Assembly (NCBI RefSeq): GCF_013106755.1 | Contig: NZ_WHPF01000003.1 | Span: 248,001 to 312,000, forward strand | Length of the DNA: 64,000 nucleotides | Direction of reading: 5' to 3' | From: Limnovirga soli | Lineage (GTDB): Bacteria > Bacteroidota > Bacteroidia > Chitinophagales > Chitinophagaceae | Shown: in pieces, positions 27,129 to 34,557 of the stretch | Layout: each line of letters opens with the position of its first letter | How positions within the stretch are numbered: the stretch's first letter is position 1 | Program-made: the position numbers and the translations under genes | The notes under the pieces: generated by a model | What the model was told of the DNA's origin: nothing | Seen by the model: the letters and a program-made list of their open reading frames with translations, nothing else | Database searches by the model: none

Positions 27129-28562
27129 ATGGCTTTAAAAAATAATTCCCGCCGCAATTTTATTAAGCAAGCTGCAACTACAGCTGCCGGTTTCTATATT
27201 GTACCCCGCCATGTATTGGGCAGGGGTTACCGGGCACCCAGTGATAAATTAAATATTGCCGGCATTGGCGCTGGTGGTAAGGCAGAAGTAAACCTGCCCT
27301 ATGCCTGGAATAATGGCGCCGAAAACATTGTAGCACTTTGCGATGTAGACGACCGCATGGCGGTGAAAGCAAGAACACAATGGCCAAAAGCACCTTATTA
27401 TAAAGATTTTCGAGACCTGCTGGATAAAGAGCATAAAAACATAGATGCTGTGATGGTTACTATACCTGATCATATGCACGGCGTTGCAGCACTGGCTGCT
27501 ATGCAAATGGGTAAACATGTGTACTGCGAAAAGCCCTTAACGCATGATATTTACGAAGCCCGTATTCTAACAAAAGCTGCAGAAAAATACAGGGTAGTTA
27601 CACAAATGGGCAACCAGGGCAGCAGCGGCGATGATACACGTAATATTGAAACCTGGATTCAGGGTGGTGTAATTGGCGATGTACATACCGTGCATGTTTG
27701 GACCAACCGACCCACCTGGCCGCAGGGTATTCCTACGCCAACCGGCAAATTCGCCATTCCCCGGGAGTTGGATTGGAATTTATGGTTAGGAACTGCACCC
27801 TTCCGCAATTTTAACCCAACCTATTTACCGGCTACCTGGCGTGGCTGGAGTGATTTTGGTACAGGTTCCTTAGGCGATATGGGTTGCCATTTTATTGATG
27901 TACCTTACCGTGCATTAAAACTTCGCTATCCCATGTCGGTTTCCTGTAGCGTGGGTTCTGTGTACTCAGGCTTTTTTAATGAGGAAGTGTATACCGATAG
28001 TTATCCGCCATCATCAGTTACCTATATTAAATTTCCAGCCCGCGAAGCCATGCCACCCGTTGAACTGGCCTGGTACGATGGCGGTATTAAGCCAAGAAGA
28101 CCCGACGAATTATTGCCCGATGAACCCATGGGAGAGTGGGATGGTGGCATGATATTCGAAGGCACAAAAGGCAAATTAATGGCCGGTTTATTTGGCCGTA
28201 ACCCCACATTATTGCCTACCCGCCTTATGAAAGAAAGTCAGCTGCCGCCTTCAAAGTTTCCTTTTGTAGACCGCAGTACCGAAGGCCATCAAACACAATG
28301 GACCAATGCCTGCAAACAAGGCTATGGTGCTTATACCAGCTCTTCATTTGATAAGAGTGGCCCCTTGGCCGAAACAGTTCTCATGGGTAACCTTGCCGTG
28401 CGCAGTTATAATTACCAGGAAAAAAATAGCAAGGGCGATATATCTTACCCCGGTCGTAAAGAATTATTGTGGGATGGTGAAAATCAACGTATTACCAATT
28501 TTGAGCCTGCCAATCAATTTGTGCGCAGGCAATACCGCGGTAATTATTCCCTTAATCTATAA
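27129..28562 (+). CDS. secreted Gfo/Idh/MocA family oxidoreductase
   Basis: 477 residues. Twin-arginine signal SRRNFIKQAATTAAGF at the N-terminus, so export in folded form with cofactor. Rossmann nucleotide site around IAGIGAGGKAEVNL (about 43-56), ALCDVDD, and the EKPLTHDI motif (Lys of the conserved EKP). The C-terminal region with WNLWLGTAPFRNFNPTYLPATWRGW is typical of the large Bacteroidota/Planctomycetes subgroup that probably acts on sugars. Substrate unknown. A strong terminator follows. Confidence 0.92.
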   Translation: MALKNNSRRNFIKQAATTAAGFYIVPRHVLGRGYRAPSDKLNIAGIGAGGKAEVNLPYAWNNGAENIVALCDVDDRMAVKARTQWPKAPYYKDFRDLLDKEHKNIDAVMVTIPDHMHGVAALAAMQMGKHVYCEKPLTHDIYEARILTKAAEKYRVVTQMGNQGSSGDDTRNIETWIQGGVIGDVHTVHVWTNRPTWPQGIPTPTGKFAIPRELDWNLWLGTAPFRNFNPTYLPATWRGWSDFGTGSLGDMGCHFIDVPYRALKLRYPMSVSCSVGSVYSGFFNEEVYTDSYPPSSVTYIKFPAREAMPPVELAWYDGGIKPRRPDELLPDEPMGEWDGGMIFEGTKGKLMAGLFGRNPTLLPTRLMKESQLPPSKFPFVDRSTEGHQTQWTNACKQGYGAYTSSSFDKSGPLAETVLMGNLAVRSYNYQEKNSKGDISYPGRKELLWDGENQRITNFEPANQFVRRQYRGNYSLNL

Positions 28563-28571
28563 TAATATACC

Positions 28572-28612
28572 ATACAGTTGGGCTTATTTTATGGGCCCAA
28601 CTGTATTTTTTT
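28572..28612 (+). terminator. intrinsic terminator after the oxidoreductase
   Basis: 12-bp stem ATACAGTTGGGC/GCCCAACTGTAT (28572-28583 and 28595-28606), 11-nt loop, then a run of seven T. Confidence 0.9.
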
Positions 28613-28624
28613 AATGTGACTTTA

Positions 28625-28644
28625 CTTGCGTCGCACACTTGTAC
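28625..28644 (-). repeat. dispersed repeat, copy 10
   Basis: CTTGCGTCGCACACTTGTAC, exact, just past the terminator and 62 nt after the oxidoreductase stop. The inner flank GGGCAGCAAAACAGCC resembles that of copy 6. Confidence 0.9.
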
Positions 28645-28684
28645 AACACAATAAAGGGCAGCAAAACAGCCAGTCCTAATTTAC

Positions 28685-29188
28685 TTATTCCTTATGCGCG
28701 GTTACTGCATAACCATGCAATACTTTTACTTTCAATTTATCGTCTTTAGCGCTCACCAGTTTATACTCTAGAAACTCACTTTTTTTATTTAGAAAACCAA
28801 TAATACAGGATAGCGATTCAGTACCCGGTTTTATTTGTACCACTGGCGCTATGCCAAAGTTGGGTATTTTGAGGGTATCTGTAGCTGTAAGCTCCATATA
28901 CTGCATTTTAATCAGGTATACGAATGTGGCTTTTGTTTCGTAAATGTTTACGGCAAATTTCCAATCGTTCAATTCATCCGGTACCTTTTTTGAAAAAGAA
29001 GCTACCGGTTTTTTGTTTACTACCGTTCTTGTTTGGGGAACAGTATCGTTAATAATACGTCTTTCAATAATTGGCGGAGTGCTGTCAGCCGTTGTTCCGC
29101 TGCTGCTTTCTGTGTTGTTGCACGACAAAAAAACAAACAATAATAAAGTGCAGCCTGCTTTTAGCGAGTTGAATAATAATGATGACAC
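28685..29188 (-). CDS. lipoprotein of unknown function
   Basis: 167 residues with lipobox FLSC (Cys about 23) after a hydrophobic run. A Ser/Thr-rich linker follows, then a predicted beta-rich domain from about residue 75 (DWKFAVNIYETKATFVYLIK). The start is GTG at 29188; no ATG keeps the signal. It precedes nothing obvious in function; the rhomboid gene lies 35 nt upstream on the same strand. I do not recognise the family. Confidence 0.65.
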   Translation of the reverse strand: MSSLLFNSLKAGCTLLLFVFLSCNNTESSSGTTADSTPPIIERRIINDTVPQTRTVVNKKPVASFSKKVPDELNDWKFAVNIYETKATFVYLIKMQYMELTATDTLKIPNFGIAPVVQIKPGTESLSCIIGFLNKKSEFLEYKLVSAKDDKLKVKVLHGYAVTAHKE

Positions 29189-29223
29189 CAGATAAAGTTT
29201 TTTAGTGATAAAATTTAGCGGTA

Positions 29224-29862
29224 CTACTGTAAATACCCCGAGATTTCGTTAACAAAATGGGTAATGGGGTTAAAGCCGGATAATACCAATGCAGTAACTA
29301 TTAAAAAGGCAATACCATACAATGCTCCCCAAATATGTGCTGAGTGATTAATATTATCTGCCCCCTTTTTGCTCATATAGGCCGAAATAAACAGGTATAC
29401 AGGTGCAAAAATAAACCCCGGAATAATGGGTGGAATGATAAAGAATCCAATCTCGTTGGTGGGGTCTAAAAAAATGCTGGCAAATACCACTGCCGATACT
29501 GCACCCGATGCACCCAAACTGCGGTAGCCATAATCGTCTTTATGTTTGTTGTAAGTGGGTACCAAACAGGCACCTAAGGCAGATATGTATAGAAATATAT
29601 ACAGCATGGGGCCCTTTGCTGCAAATATTTCAGCAAAATAATATTCCAGATTTCTGCCAAAAAGATATAAGGAAATCATGTTAAATGCCAGGTGCCCAAT
29701 ATCTGCATGAATAAAACCACAGGTAAAAAAACGATACCATTGATTATTGCTGGATATGGATGGTGGATAAAAAATCAGATCATTATATAATTTGTGGTTT
29801 GAAAAAGCCACATAAGAAATAATACAGGTAATTACCACAATAATAATGGTGATGCTTGTCAT
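29224..29862 (-). CDS. rhomboid family intramembrane serine protease
   Basis: 212 residues, about six transmembrane helices. Catalytic Ser119 in SLGASGAVSAVV and His176 in HSAHIWGALYG form the dyad; HADIGHLAFNMISLYLFG (52-69) supplies the conserved His57 and Asn61 of helix 2. It cleaves transmembrane substrates within the inner membrane; substrates are unknown. It is co-oriented with rlmH 49 nt upstream. Confidence 0.93.
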   Translation of the reverse strand: MTSITIIIVVITCIISYVAFSNHKLYNDLIFYPPSISSNNQWYRFFTCGFIHADIGHLAFNMISLYLFGRNLEYYFAEIFAAKGPMLYIFLYISALGACLVPTYNKHKDDYGYRSLGASGAVSAVVFASIFLDPTNEIGFFIIPPIIPGFIFAPVYLFISAYMSKKGADNINHSAHIWGALYGIAFLIVTALVLSGFNPITHFVNEISGYLQ

Positions 29863-29911
29863 TGATTAAACATGTTAATAGGTAACAAATATATTGTAAT
29901 CACAGCCATAA

Positions 29912-30385
29912 TTATTGGTGGTGATATTTTTCATTCTTTAGTATGGTGCAGGCCCGGTACAGTTGTTCACTTAGTATTAGCCTTACCAGCATATGTGGAA
30001 AAACCAGTCCGGATAAGCTCCATGTAAAATTGGCCCTTTTCATAATGGTTTCATCTGTACCAAAAGCACCGCCAATTAAAAAAACAAGCCTTTTAGTGCT
30101 TTCGTTTGCCCTTTGTTGTACAAATGCAGCCAAATCTTCGCTGCTTAATTGTTTTCCTCTTTCATCCAGTAGCACCAGAAAATCCTCTTTTTCCAGTTTT
30201 TCAATAATAATTTTGCTTTCCTGTTTTTTTAGTTCTGTAGCACTCATTACACCTGCATTTTTAGGCGGCGGTATTATAAGCCAATCAACAGAAAAATATT
30301 TATTTAGCCTTTTGGTAAAATCTTCAGTGCCCATTTTAATATAGGGCTCATGTGGTTTTCCAATACTCCAAAGTTGAATTTTCAT
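29912..30385 (-). CDS. rlmH: 23S rRNA (pseudouridine-1915-N3)-methyltransferase
   Basis: 157 residues, the normal length. SPOUT-class knot methyltransferase acting on helix 69 of 23S rRNA in assembled ribosomes. Signatures: FLIGGAFGTDETI (SAM-binding knot) and the C-terminal SLSGLVFPHMLVRLILSEQLYRA with the terminal YHH. It stands divergent from the cysE leader region. Confidence 0.97.
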   Translation of the reverse strand: MKIQLWSIGKPHEPYIKMGTEDFTKRLNKYFSVDWLIIPPPKNAGVMSATELKKQESKIIIEKLEKEDFLVLLDERGKQLSSEDLAAFVQQRANESTKRLVFLIGGAFGTDETIMKRANFTWSLSGLVFPHMLVRLILSEQLYRACTILKNEKYHHQ

Positions 30386-30596
30386 AATAAACGAATCTGT
30401 TGTACTTATAATTGTAAGTGCGTTTTTCCAAATTAATTATCCGCAATAGTACACAAATATTAAAAGGCATGTTAAGCAACTTCGCCAACGGTGCTATTTA
30501 AAGAAATATGGTAAAACGGCAGGTGGTTTATATCCGTATTACCCGGGCTTGTTAAAAATTACCATAATTCGTAATGGAAATATTTTTCATTTGGCA

Positions 30597-30608
30597 TTAG
30601 TCTACTAA
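30597..30608. promoter_or_regulatory. palindromic operator candidate upstream of cysE
   Basis: TTAGTCTACTAA, a perfect palindrome with arms TTAGT/ACTAA and a 2-nt centre. Its reverse complement, extended to 16 bp (AATTTAGTAGACTAAT), recurs exactly at 47620-47635 before the sulfite reductase operon. It overlaps the -7 box at 30606-30613, as a repressor site would. Confidence 0.6.
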
Positions 30609-30613
30609 ATTTG
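30606..30613 (+). promoter_or_regulatory. -7 box of the cysE leader promoter
   Basis: TAAATTTG fits TAnnTTTG exactly and would start RNA near 30620, 14 nt before the leader ORF. No good -33 TTTG is found at the usual spacing, so the promoter may be weak or need an activator. Confidence 0.5.
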
Positions 30614-30633
30614 TGCTCTAATAAAAATTGAAC

Positions 30634-30684
30634 ATGAACTATTGTTGTATTACCTTGAATTGTTGTGGTGTTTATATATCCTGA
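30634..30684 (+). CDS. cysteine-rich leader peptide upstream of cysE
   Basis: A 16-residue ORF, MNYCCITLNCCGVYIS, with two Cys-Cys pairs encoded at 30643-30648 and 30661-30666, ending in TGA at 30682-30684. It sits between a -7 box and an intrinsic terminator, directly ahead of the cysteine biosynthesis gene cysE. In cysteine excess a ribosome would reach the stop codon and cover 30683-30691, letting the terminator at 30714-30735 fold; stalled at Cys codons it would leave that segment free to pair with the terminator's 5' arm. This is the pattern of amino-acid attenuators; cysteine-responsive leader ORFs are known from mycobacteria. Function here is inference from layout. Confidence 0.7.
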   Translation: MNYCCITLNCCGVYIS

Positions 30685-30713
30685 GAAAAGGTAATCTTCA
30701 GTATGATTATATT

Positions 30714-30740
30714 GCCCTTCTCAATAAAGAAGGGCTTTTT
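30714..30740 (+). terminator. attenuator terminator upstream of cysE
   Basis: Perfect 8-bp stem GCCCTTCT (30714-30721)/AGAAGGGC (30728-30735), loop CAATAA, then TTTTT. It ends 12 nt before the likely cysE ATG. A competing pairing exists: GAGAA at 30683-30687 with TTCTC at 30718-30722, extended after a 2-nt bulge by GG (30690-30691) with CC (30716-30717). Confidence 0.75.
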
Positions 30741-30752
30741 AATACAATTTAT

Positions 30753-31562
30753 ATGGAATATCCCGGTTATATACTTAGTAAAAACCTGCCTTCAGTAAAA
30801 GCTATCCATAGCTTTACCGAAGAACTGATTGGTTATCTTTTTCCGGTAACAGATGATCCTGAGATGTTCCTGCAATATCACGAAGCGGCATTATATAAAC
30901 TAATGGCCGATTTTAAACAATTGGTTATTTCTGTTGATCAGGCCGGCAAACTGGATGCGGCTGCCATAACTGAAGGCTTTTTTGCGGAATTATCTACCAT
31001 AAAAGATAAGTTGATTAAAGATGCTCAACTCATTCTGGATTACGATCCTGCAGCAGAAACTTTTGAAGAAGTATTGCTTTCCTATCCCGGCTTTTATGCC
31101 ATTATGGTGCATCGGCTGGCAAATATTATGTACCGGTTTGATTTGCCTTTAATTCCCCGCTTTATTAGTGAGTGGGCGCATAGTAAAACAGGTATAGATA
31201 TTAACCCCGGCGCCACTATTGGTTGCCCGTTTTTTATTGACCATGGCACCGGTGTAGTGATTGGCGAAACGGCTGTTATTGGCGATAATGTAAAAATTTA
31301 TCAGGGCGTAACATTGGGCGCATTGGCAGTACGAAAAGAAGATGCACAGGTTAAACGCCATCCCACCATTGAAAACAATGTGGTTATTTATGCCGGTAGT
31401 ACCATTTTAGGTGGCCGCACCATAATTGGGCACGATAGTATTATTGGTGGTAATACATGGGTTACACAAAGCGTACAACCCTTTAGTGTGGTTTATCATA
31501 AAAACCAAACCGTGGTTAACGATAGAAAAGATTTTGAAGAGCCTATTAACTTTATTATTTAA
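30753..31562 (+). CDS. cysE: serine O-acetyltransferase
   Basis: 269 residues from ATG 30753. Makes O-acetylserine from serine and acetyl-CoA, the first step of cysteine synthesis. An N-terminal helical domain is followed by the left-handed beta helix with hexapeptide repeats; the catalytic segment is FIDHGTGVVIGETAVIGDNVKIYQGVTLG. The frame is open back to a TTG at 30642, but that extension would run through the leader ORF and the terminator hairpin, so ATG 30753 is preferred. cysK follows 121 nt downstream. Expression probably responds to cysteine through the leader. Confidence 0.92.
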   Translation: MEYPGYILSKNLPSVKAIHSFTEELIGYLFPVTDDPEMFLQYHEAALYKLMADFKQLVISVDQAGKLDAAAITEGFFAELSTIKDKLIKDAQLILDYDPAAETFEEVLLSYPGFYAIMVHRLANIMYRFDLPLIPRFISEWAHSKTGIDINPGATIGCPFFIDHGTGVVIGETAVIGDNVKIYQGVTLGALAVRKEDAQVKRHPTIENNVVIYAGSTILGGRTIIGHDSIIGGNTWVTQSVQPFSVVYHKNQTVVNDRKDFEEPINFII

Positions 31563-31593
31563 GGGGTTTATTTTAGCCGCATGATAGCTAAAA

Positions 31594-31613
31594 GTACAAG
31601 AGTGCGACGCAAC
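31594..31613 (+). repeat. dispersed repeat, copy 11
   Basis: GTACAAGAGTGCGACGCAAC, last base C, between cysE and cysK, 70 nt before the cysK start. Confidence 0.9.
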
Positions 31614-31683
31614 GGCTGCCTGATTATTAACGAAAAGATGGGTACATACACAAACGCATAAATCATATTTTAAAACACATATA

Positions 31684-32598
31684 ATGAAAGCAAACACTAT
31701 TTTAGAAACTATAGGCAATACGCCACATGTGCGCATTAACAGGCTTTATCCCGCCAATATAGAAGTATGGAGTAAGCTGGAAAGAGCTAACCCCGGCGGT
31801 AGTATTAAAGACCGTATTGCATTGGCTATGATTGAAGATGCAGAAAAGCAGGGCTTACTAACCAAAGACAGTATTATTATAGAACCTACCAGTGGTAATA
31901 CCGGTATTGGCTTGGCAATGGTGGCCGCTGTTAAAGGCTATAAACTGGTACTGGTAATGCCCGAAAGTATGAGTATTGAACGCCGCAGGTTAATGAGTGT
32001 TTATGGTGCTACTTTTGAACTTACCCCACGCGAAAAGGGCATGAAAGGCGCCATAGAAAGAGCGAAAGAAATGGTAGCTTTTACCCCAAATGCCTGGATG
32101 CCCCAACAATTTGATAATGCCGCCAATATTGCCATACACGCTACAACTACGGCACAGGAAATACTGGCCGATTTCCCCGATGGGATTGATTTTTTAATTA
32201 CCGGTGTAGGTACCGGTGGCCATATTACCGGTGTAGGCGAAGTGCTTAAACAGCAATTCCCTCATCTAAAAATATTTGCAGTAGAGCCAGAGTTATCACC
32301 GGTTATTAGTGGCGGTGCACCCGGCCCACACCCTATACAGGGTATTGGCGCCGGCTTTATACCAGGCAACCTGCATACCGCTATATTAGATGGTACCATT
32401 CAGGTTAGTAAAGACGAAGCATTTGATTTTGCCCAACGTGCCGCAAAAGAAGAAGGTCTGTTTCAAGGCATTTCCAGCGGCGCAACCATGGCGGCAGTAG
32501 CCAAAAAACTGGCCGATATTCCAGCAGGCAGCAAAGTGCTTATTTTTAATTACGATACCGGCGAGCGGTATTTAAGTATAGAAGGATTATTCTCCTAA
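31684..32598 (+). CDS. cysK: cysteine synthase (O-acetylserine sulfhydrylase)
   Basis: 304 residues. PLP enzyme joining O-acetylserine and sulfide to give cysteine. The PLP lysine lies in [15 protein letters not shown] (about residue 43), the substrate loop is [13 protein letters not shown], and the phosphate cup is [14 protein letters not shown]. It is an N-terminally compact form of normal length. It lies downstream of cysE in the same direction, the pair forming the two-step route, and is closed by a terminator. Confidence 0.96.
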   Translation: MKANTILETIGNTPHVRINRLYPANIEVWSKLERANPGGSIKDRIALAMIEDAEKQGLLTKDSIIIEPTSGNTGIGLAMVAAVKGYKLVLVMPESMSIERRRLMSVYGATFELTPREKGMKGAIERAKEMVAFTPNAWMPQQFDNAANIAIHATTTAQEILADFPDGIDFLITGVGTGGHITGVGEVLKQQFPHLKIFAVEPELSPVISGGAPGPHPIQGIGAGFIPGNLHTAILDGTIQVSKDEAFDFAQRAAKEEGLFQGISSGATMAAVAKKLADIPAGSKVLIFNYDTGERYLSIEGLFS

Positions 32599-32605
32599 CA
32601 AAAGC

Positions 32606-32632
32606 AAAGCCTTCTTCACCGAAGGCTTTTTT
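32606..32632 (+). terminator. intrinsic terminator after cysK
   Basis: 9-bp stem AAAGCCTTC/GAAGGCTTT with loop TTCACC and a T-run. Confidence 0.9.
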
Positions 32633-32697
32633 GTAGGTATATTATCCCCAAAAGCAGGCGGCTGTGCATAACCTTACGCTTATTGGTAAGGGTTTGC

Positions 32698-32705
32698 TAC
32701 TTTTG
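32698..32705 (+). promoter_or_regulatory. -7 box of a trxB promoter
   Basis: TACTTTTG fits TAnnTTTG exactly. RNA from it would carry repeat copy 12 in a 5' leader of about 120 nt. No clear -33 box at standard spacing. Confidence 0.4.
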
Positions 32706-32771
32706 CCGTCATTTATTTAAAAGCAAAGAATAAAATGTTGGGCCCGGCAATAAAACAGGTGTCAGGCATCC

Positions 32772-32791
32772 GTTGCGTCGCACTCTTATAC
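32772..32791 (-). repeat. dispersed repeat, copy 12
   Basis: GTTGCGTCGCACTCTTATAC, one base off at the GTAC end, between the cysK terminator and trxB. The preceding GGGCCCGGC and CAGGCATC are the usual outer flank. Confidence 0.85.
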
Positions 32792-32835
32792 TGTTAGCCC
32801 AACATGCAGCAAAAACAATTCTAAAGATTAGTGTT

Positions 32836-33789
32836 ATGGAAAATGGCGTAAATGAAAAAGTACATTGTTTAATTATTGGCAGTGGTCCGGCAGGTTATAC
32901 CGCAGCAATTTATGCTGCCAGGGCCAATATGCATCCGGTATTATATCAGGGTATACAACCAGGCGGACAATTAACCATTACCACCGAAGTAGAAAATTAT
33001 CCCGGTTACCCCGAAGGTATTCAGGGCCCCGAAATGATGGCGCATTTTGAAAAACAGGCTGCCCGCATGGGTGCCGATATTCGTTATGGCCTGGCTACTG
33101 CAGTAGATTTTACCGGTCCGGTACATAAAGTGCAGATTGATGAAGAGAAATGGATAGAAGCCGATGCAGTAATTATCTCCACTGGCGCATCAGCCAAATG
33201 GCTTGGACTGGAAAGTGAGCAGCGGCTTAATGGTTATGGTGTAAGCGCATGTGCCGTTTGCGATGGTTTCTTTTTTCGCGGCAAAGAAGTATCTATTGTA
33301 GGTGCCGGCGATACAGCCTGTGAGGAGGCTTTATATTTATCAAAACTCGCCTCAACTGTGCATATGATTGTGCGTAAAGATGAGCATGGCATGCGTGCCA
33401 GTAAAGTGATGCAGGATAGGGTGAAAGCTACCCCCAATATTAAAGTATACTGGAGTTCTGAAACATTGGAAGTAGTGGGTGAAAATAAAACAGAAGCCAT
33501 ACGCATAAAAAATAATAAAACCGGCGAAGAACAAACCATACCTGTAAGTGCTTTTTTTGTGGCTATTGGCCACGAGCCAAACAGCGGTATTTTTAAACCA
33601 TGGATAGAAATGGACGAAGCCGGATATATACAAACCATTCCTGGGTCTTCTAAAACCAATATTGCCGGTGTTTTTGCTGCCGGTGATGTGCAGGATAAAA
33701 CCTATCGCCAGGCAGTTACAGCAGCAGGCAGTGGTTGTATGGCTGCATTAGATGCAGAGCGTTACTTAAGTGCCGCTGGTATTGTTTAA
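32836..33789 (+). CDS. trxB: thioredoxin-disulfide reductase
   Basis: 317 residues. FAD/NADPH flavoenzyme that reduces thioredoxin. FAD site GSGPAGYTAAIYAARA (15-30), redox pair Cys139 and Cys142 in CAVCDG, NADPH site GAGDTACEEA (157-166) and the C-terminal FAAGDVQDKTYRQAVTAAGSG. The open frame extends upstream to 32773 across a repeat copy; ATG 32836 gives the normal N-terminus. Its place after cysEK fits a thiol-metabolism neighbourhood. Confidence 0.95.
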   Translation: MENGVNEKVHCLIIGSGPAGYTAAIYAARANMHPVLYQGIQPGGQLTITTEVENYPGYPEGIQGPEMMAHFEKQAARMGADIRYGLATAVDFTGPVHKVQIDEEKWIEADAVIISTGASAKWLGLESEQRLNGYGVSACAVCDGFFFRGKEVSIVGAGDTACEEALYLSKLASTVHMIVRKDEHGMRASKVMQDRVKATPNIKVYWSSETLEVVGENKTEAIRIKNNKTGEEQTIPVSAFFVAIGHEPNSGIFKPWIEMDEAGYIQTIPGSSKTNIAGVFAAGDVQDKTYRQAVTAAGSGCMAALDAERYLSAAGIV

Positions 33790-33811
33790 AATTACATTGC
33801 ATTATACATTT

Positions 33812-33842
33812 AAAGCAGTTGCCAATTGGTAACTGCTTTTTT
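33812..33842 (+). terminator. intrinsic terminator after trxB
   Basis: 12-bp stem starting AAAGCAGTT and ending AACTGCTTT with loop AATT, then a T-run. Confidence 0.9.
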
Positions 33843-33874
33843 GTTGCCCATTTTTTGCTCCTATATTTTATTCA

Positions 33875-33894
33875 GTACAAGAGTGCGACGCAAC
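33875..33894 (+). repeat. dispersed repeat, copy 13
   Basis: GTACAAGAGTGCGACGCAAC, 77 nt before folB. Distal flank GCCCGGCACA matches other copies. Confidence 0.9.
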
Positions 33895-33971
33895 CGGGAT
33901 GCCCAAAGAAAAATTGCCCGGCACAACCATTTACCTAAATAATATTCTAATAAAGCAAGCTATTTTTACAC

Positions 33972-34349
33972 ATGCTTACAATTGAATTAAAAAACCTGCA
34001 CTTTCATGCACATCATGGTATTTATGCTGAGGAAACCCTGGTAGGTGGTAGTTTTGCAGTGGATGTATCAGTAGCACATATGCCTGCCGTTTTCCCCGTA
34101 ACACAATTGAAAGATACTATTGATTATGGTGCGGTATTTTTACTGGTACAAGCCCGTATGCTACAACCGGTGCATTTGCTGGAAACCCTTGCTACATATA
34201 TTGTTTCCGATATATTTAATGCTTTTGTTACGGCAGAGCAGGTAGATATTTCCATTACCAAAATGGCACCTCCGGTTATTGGTTTTCAAGGTGCTTTAGG
34301 GGTACGCTTTTCTATGAACCGACAGGCCTTTATGGCCAGCCAGCCATAA
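33972..34349 (+). CDS. folB: dihydroneopterin aldolase
   Basis: 125 residues. Folate biosynthesis enzyme cleaving dihydroneopterin to 6-hydroxymethyl-dihydropterin. The N-terminal LKNLHFHAHHGIYAEE motif with the conserved Tyr, HLLETLATYIVSDIF, and VDISITKMAPPV with its catalytic Lys fit FolB. Length is normal. No other folate genes are nearby. Confidence 0.9.
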   Translation: MLTIELKNLHFHAHHGIYAEETLVGGSFAVDVSVAHMPAVFPVTQLKDTIDYGAVFLLVQARMLQPVHLLETLATYIVSDIFNAFVTAEQVDISITKMAPPVIGFQGALGVRFSMNRQAFMASQP

Positions 34350-34557
34350 TTATGGCCGTTTAGGATAACAGTTTACTTAATGTGTTATTTTATAGCTTAA
34401 ATACAGATTAAGTTGCATTAACTTTTTAAAAAATAAACAAAGCTTCATTATAATTTAATCCAATCCCTATAATATTAGTAGGTAATATAGAATTAATTAT
34501 TAAGTTTGTTTAACTCAAACAATAGTAGAACTAATATTAAAACTCAAACAACTGAAT

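Noticed and set aside
30642-30752. N-terminal extension of cysE from a TTG start
   Set aside because: It overlaps the Cys-rich leader ORF and runs through a perfect terminator hairpin, and the 269-residue product from ATG 30753 already fits the family.
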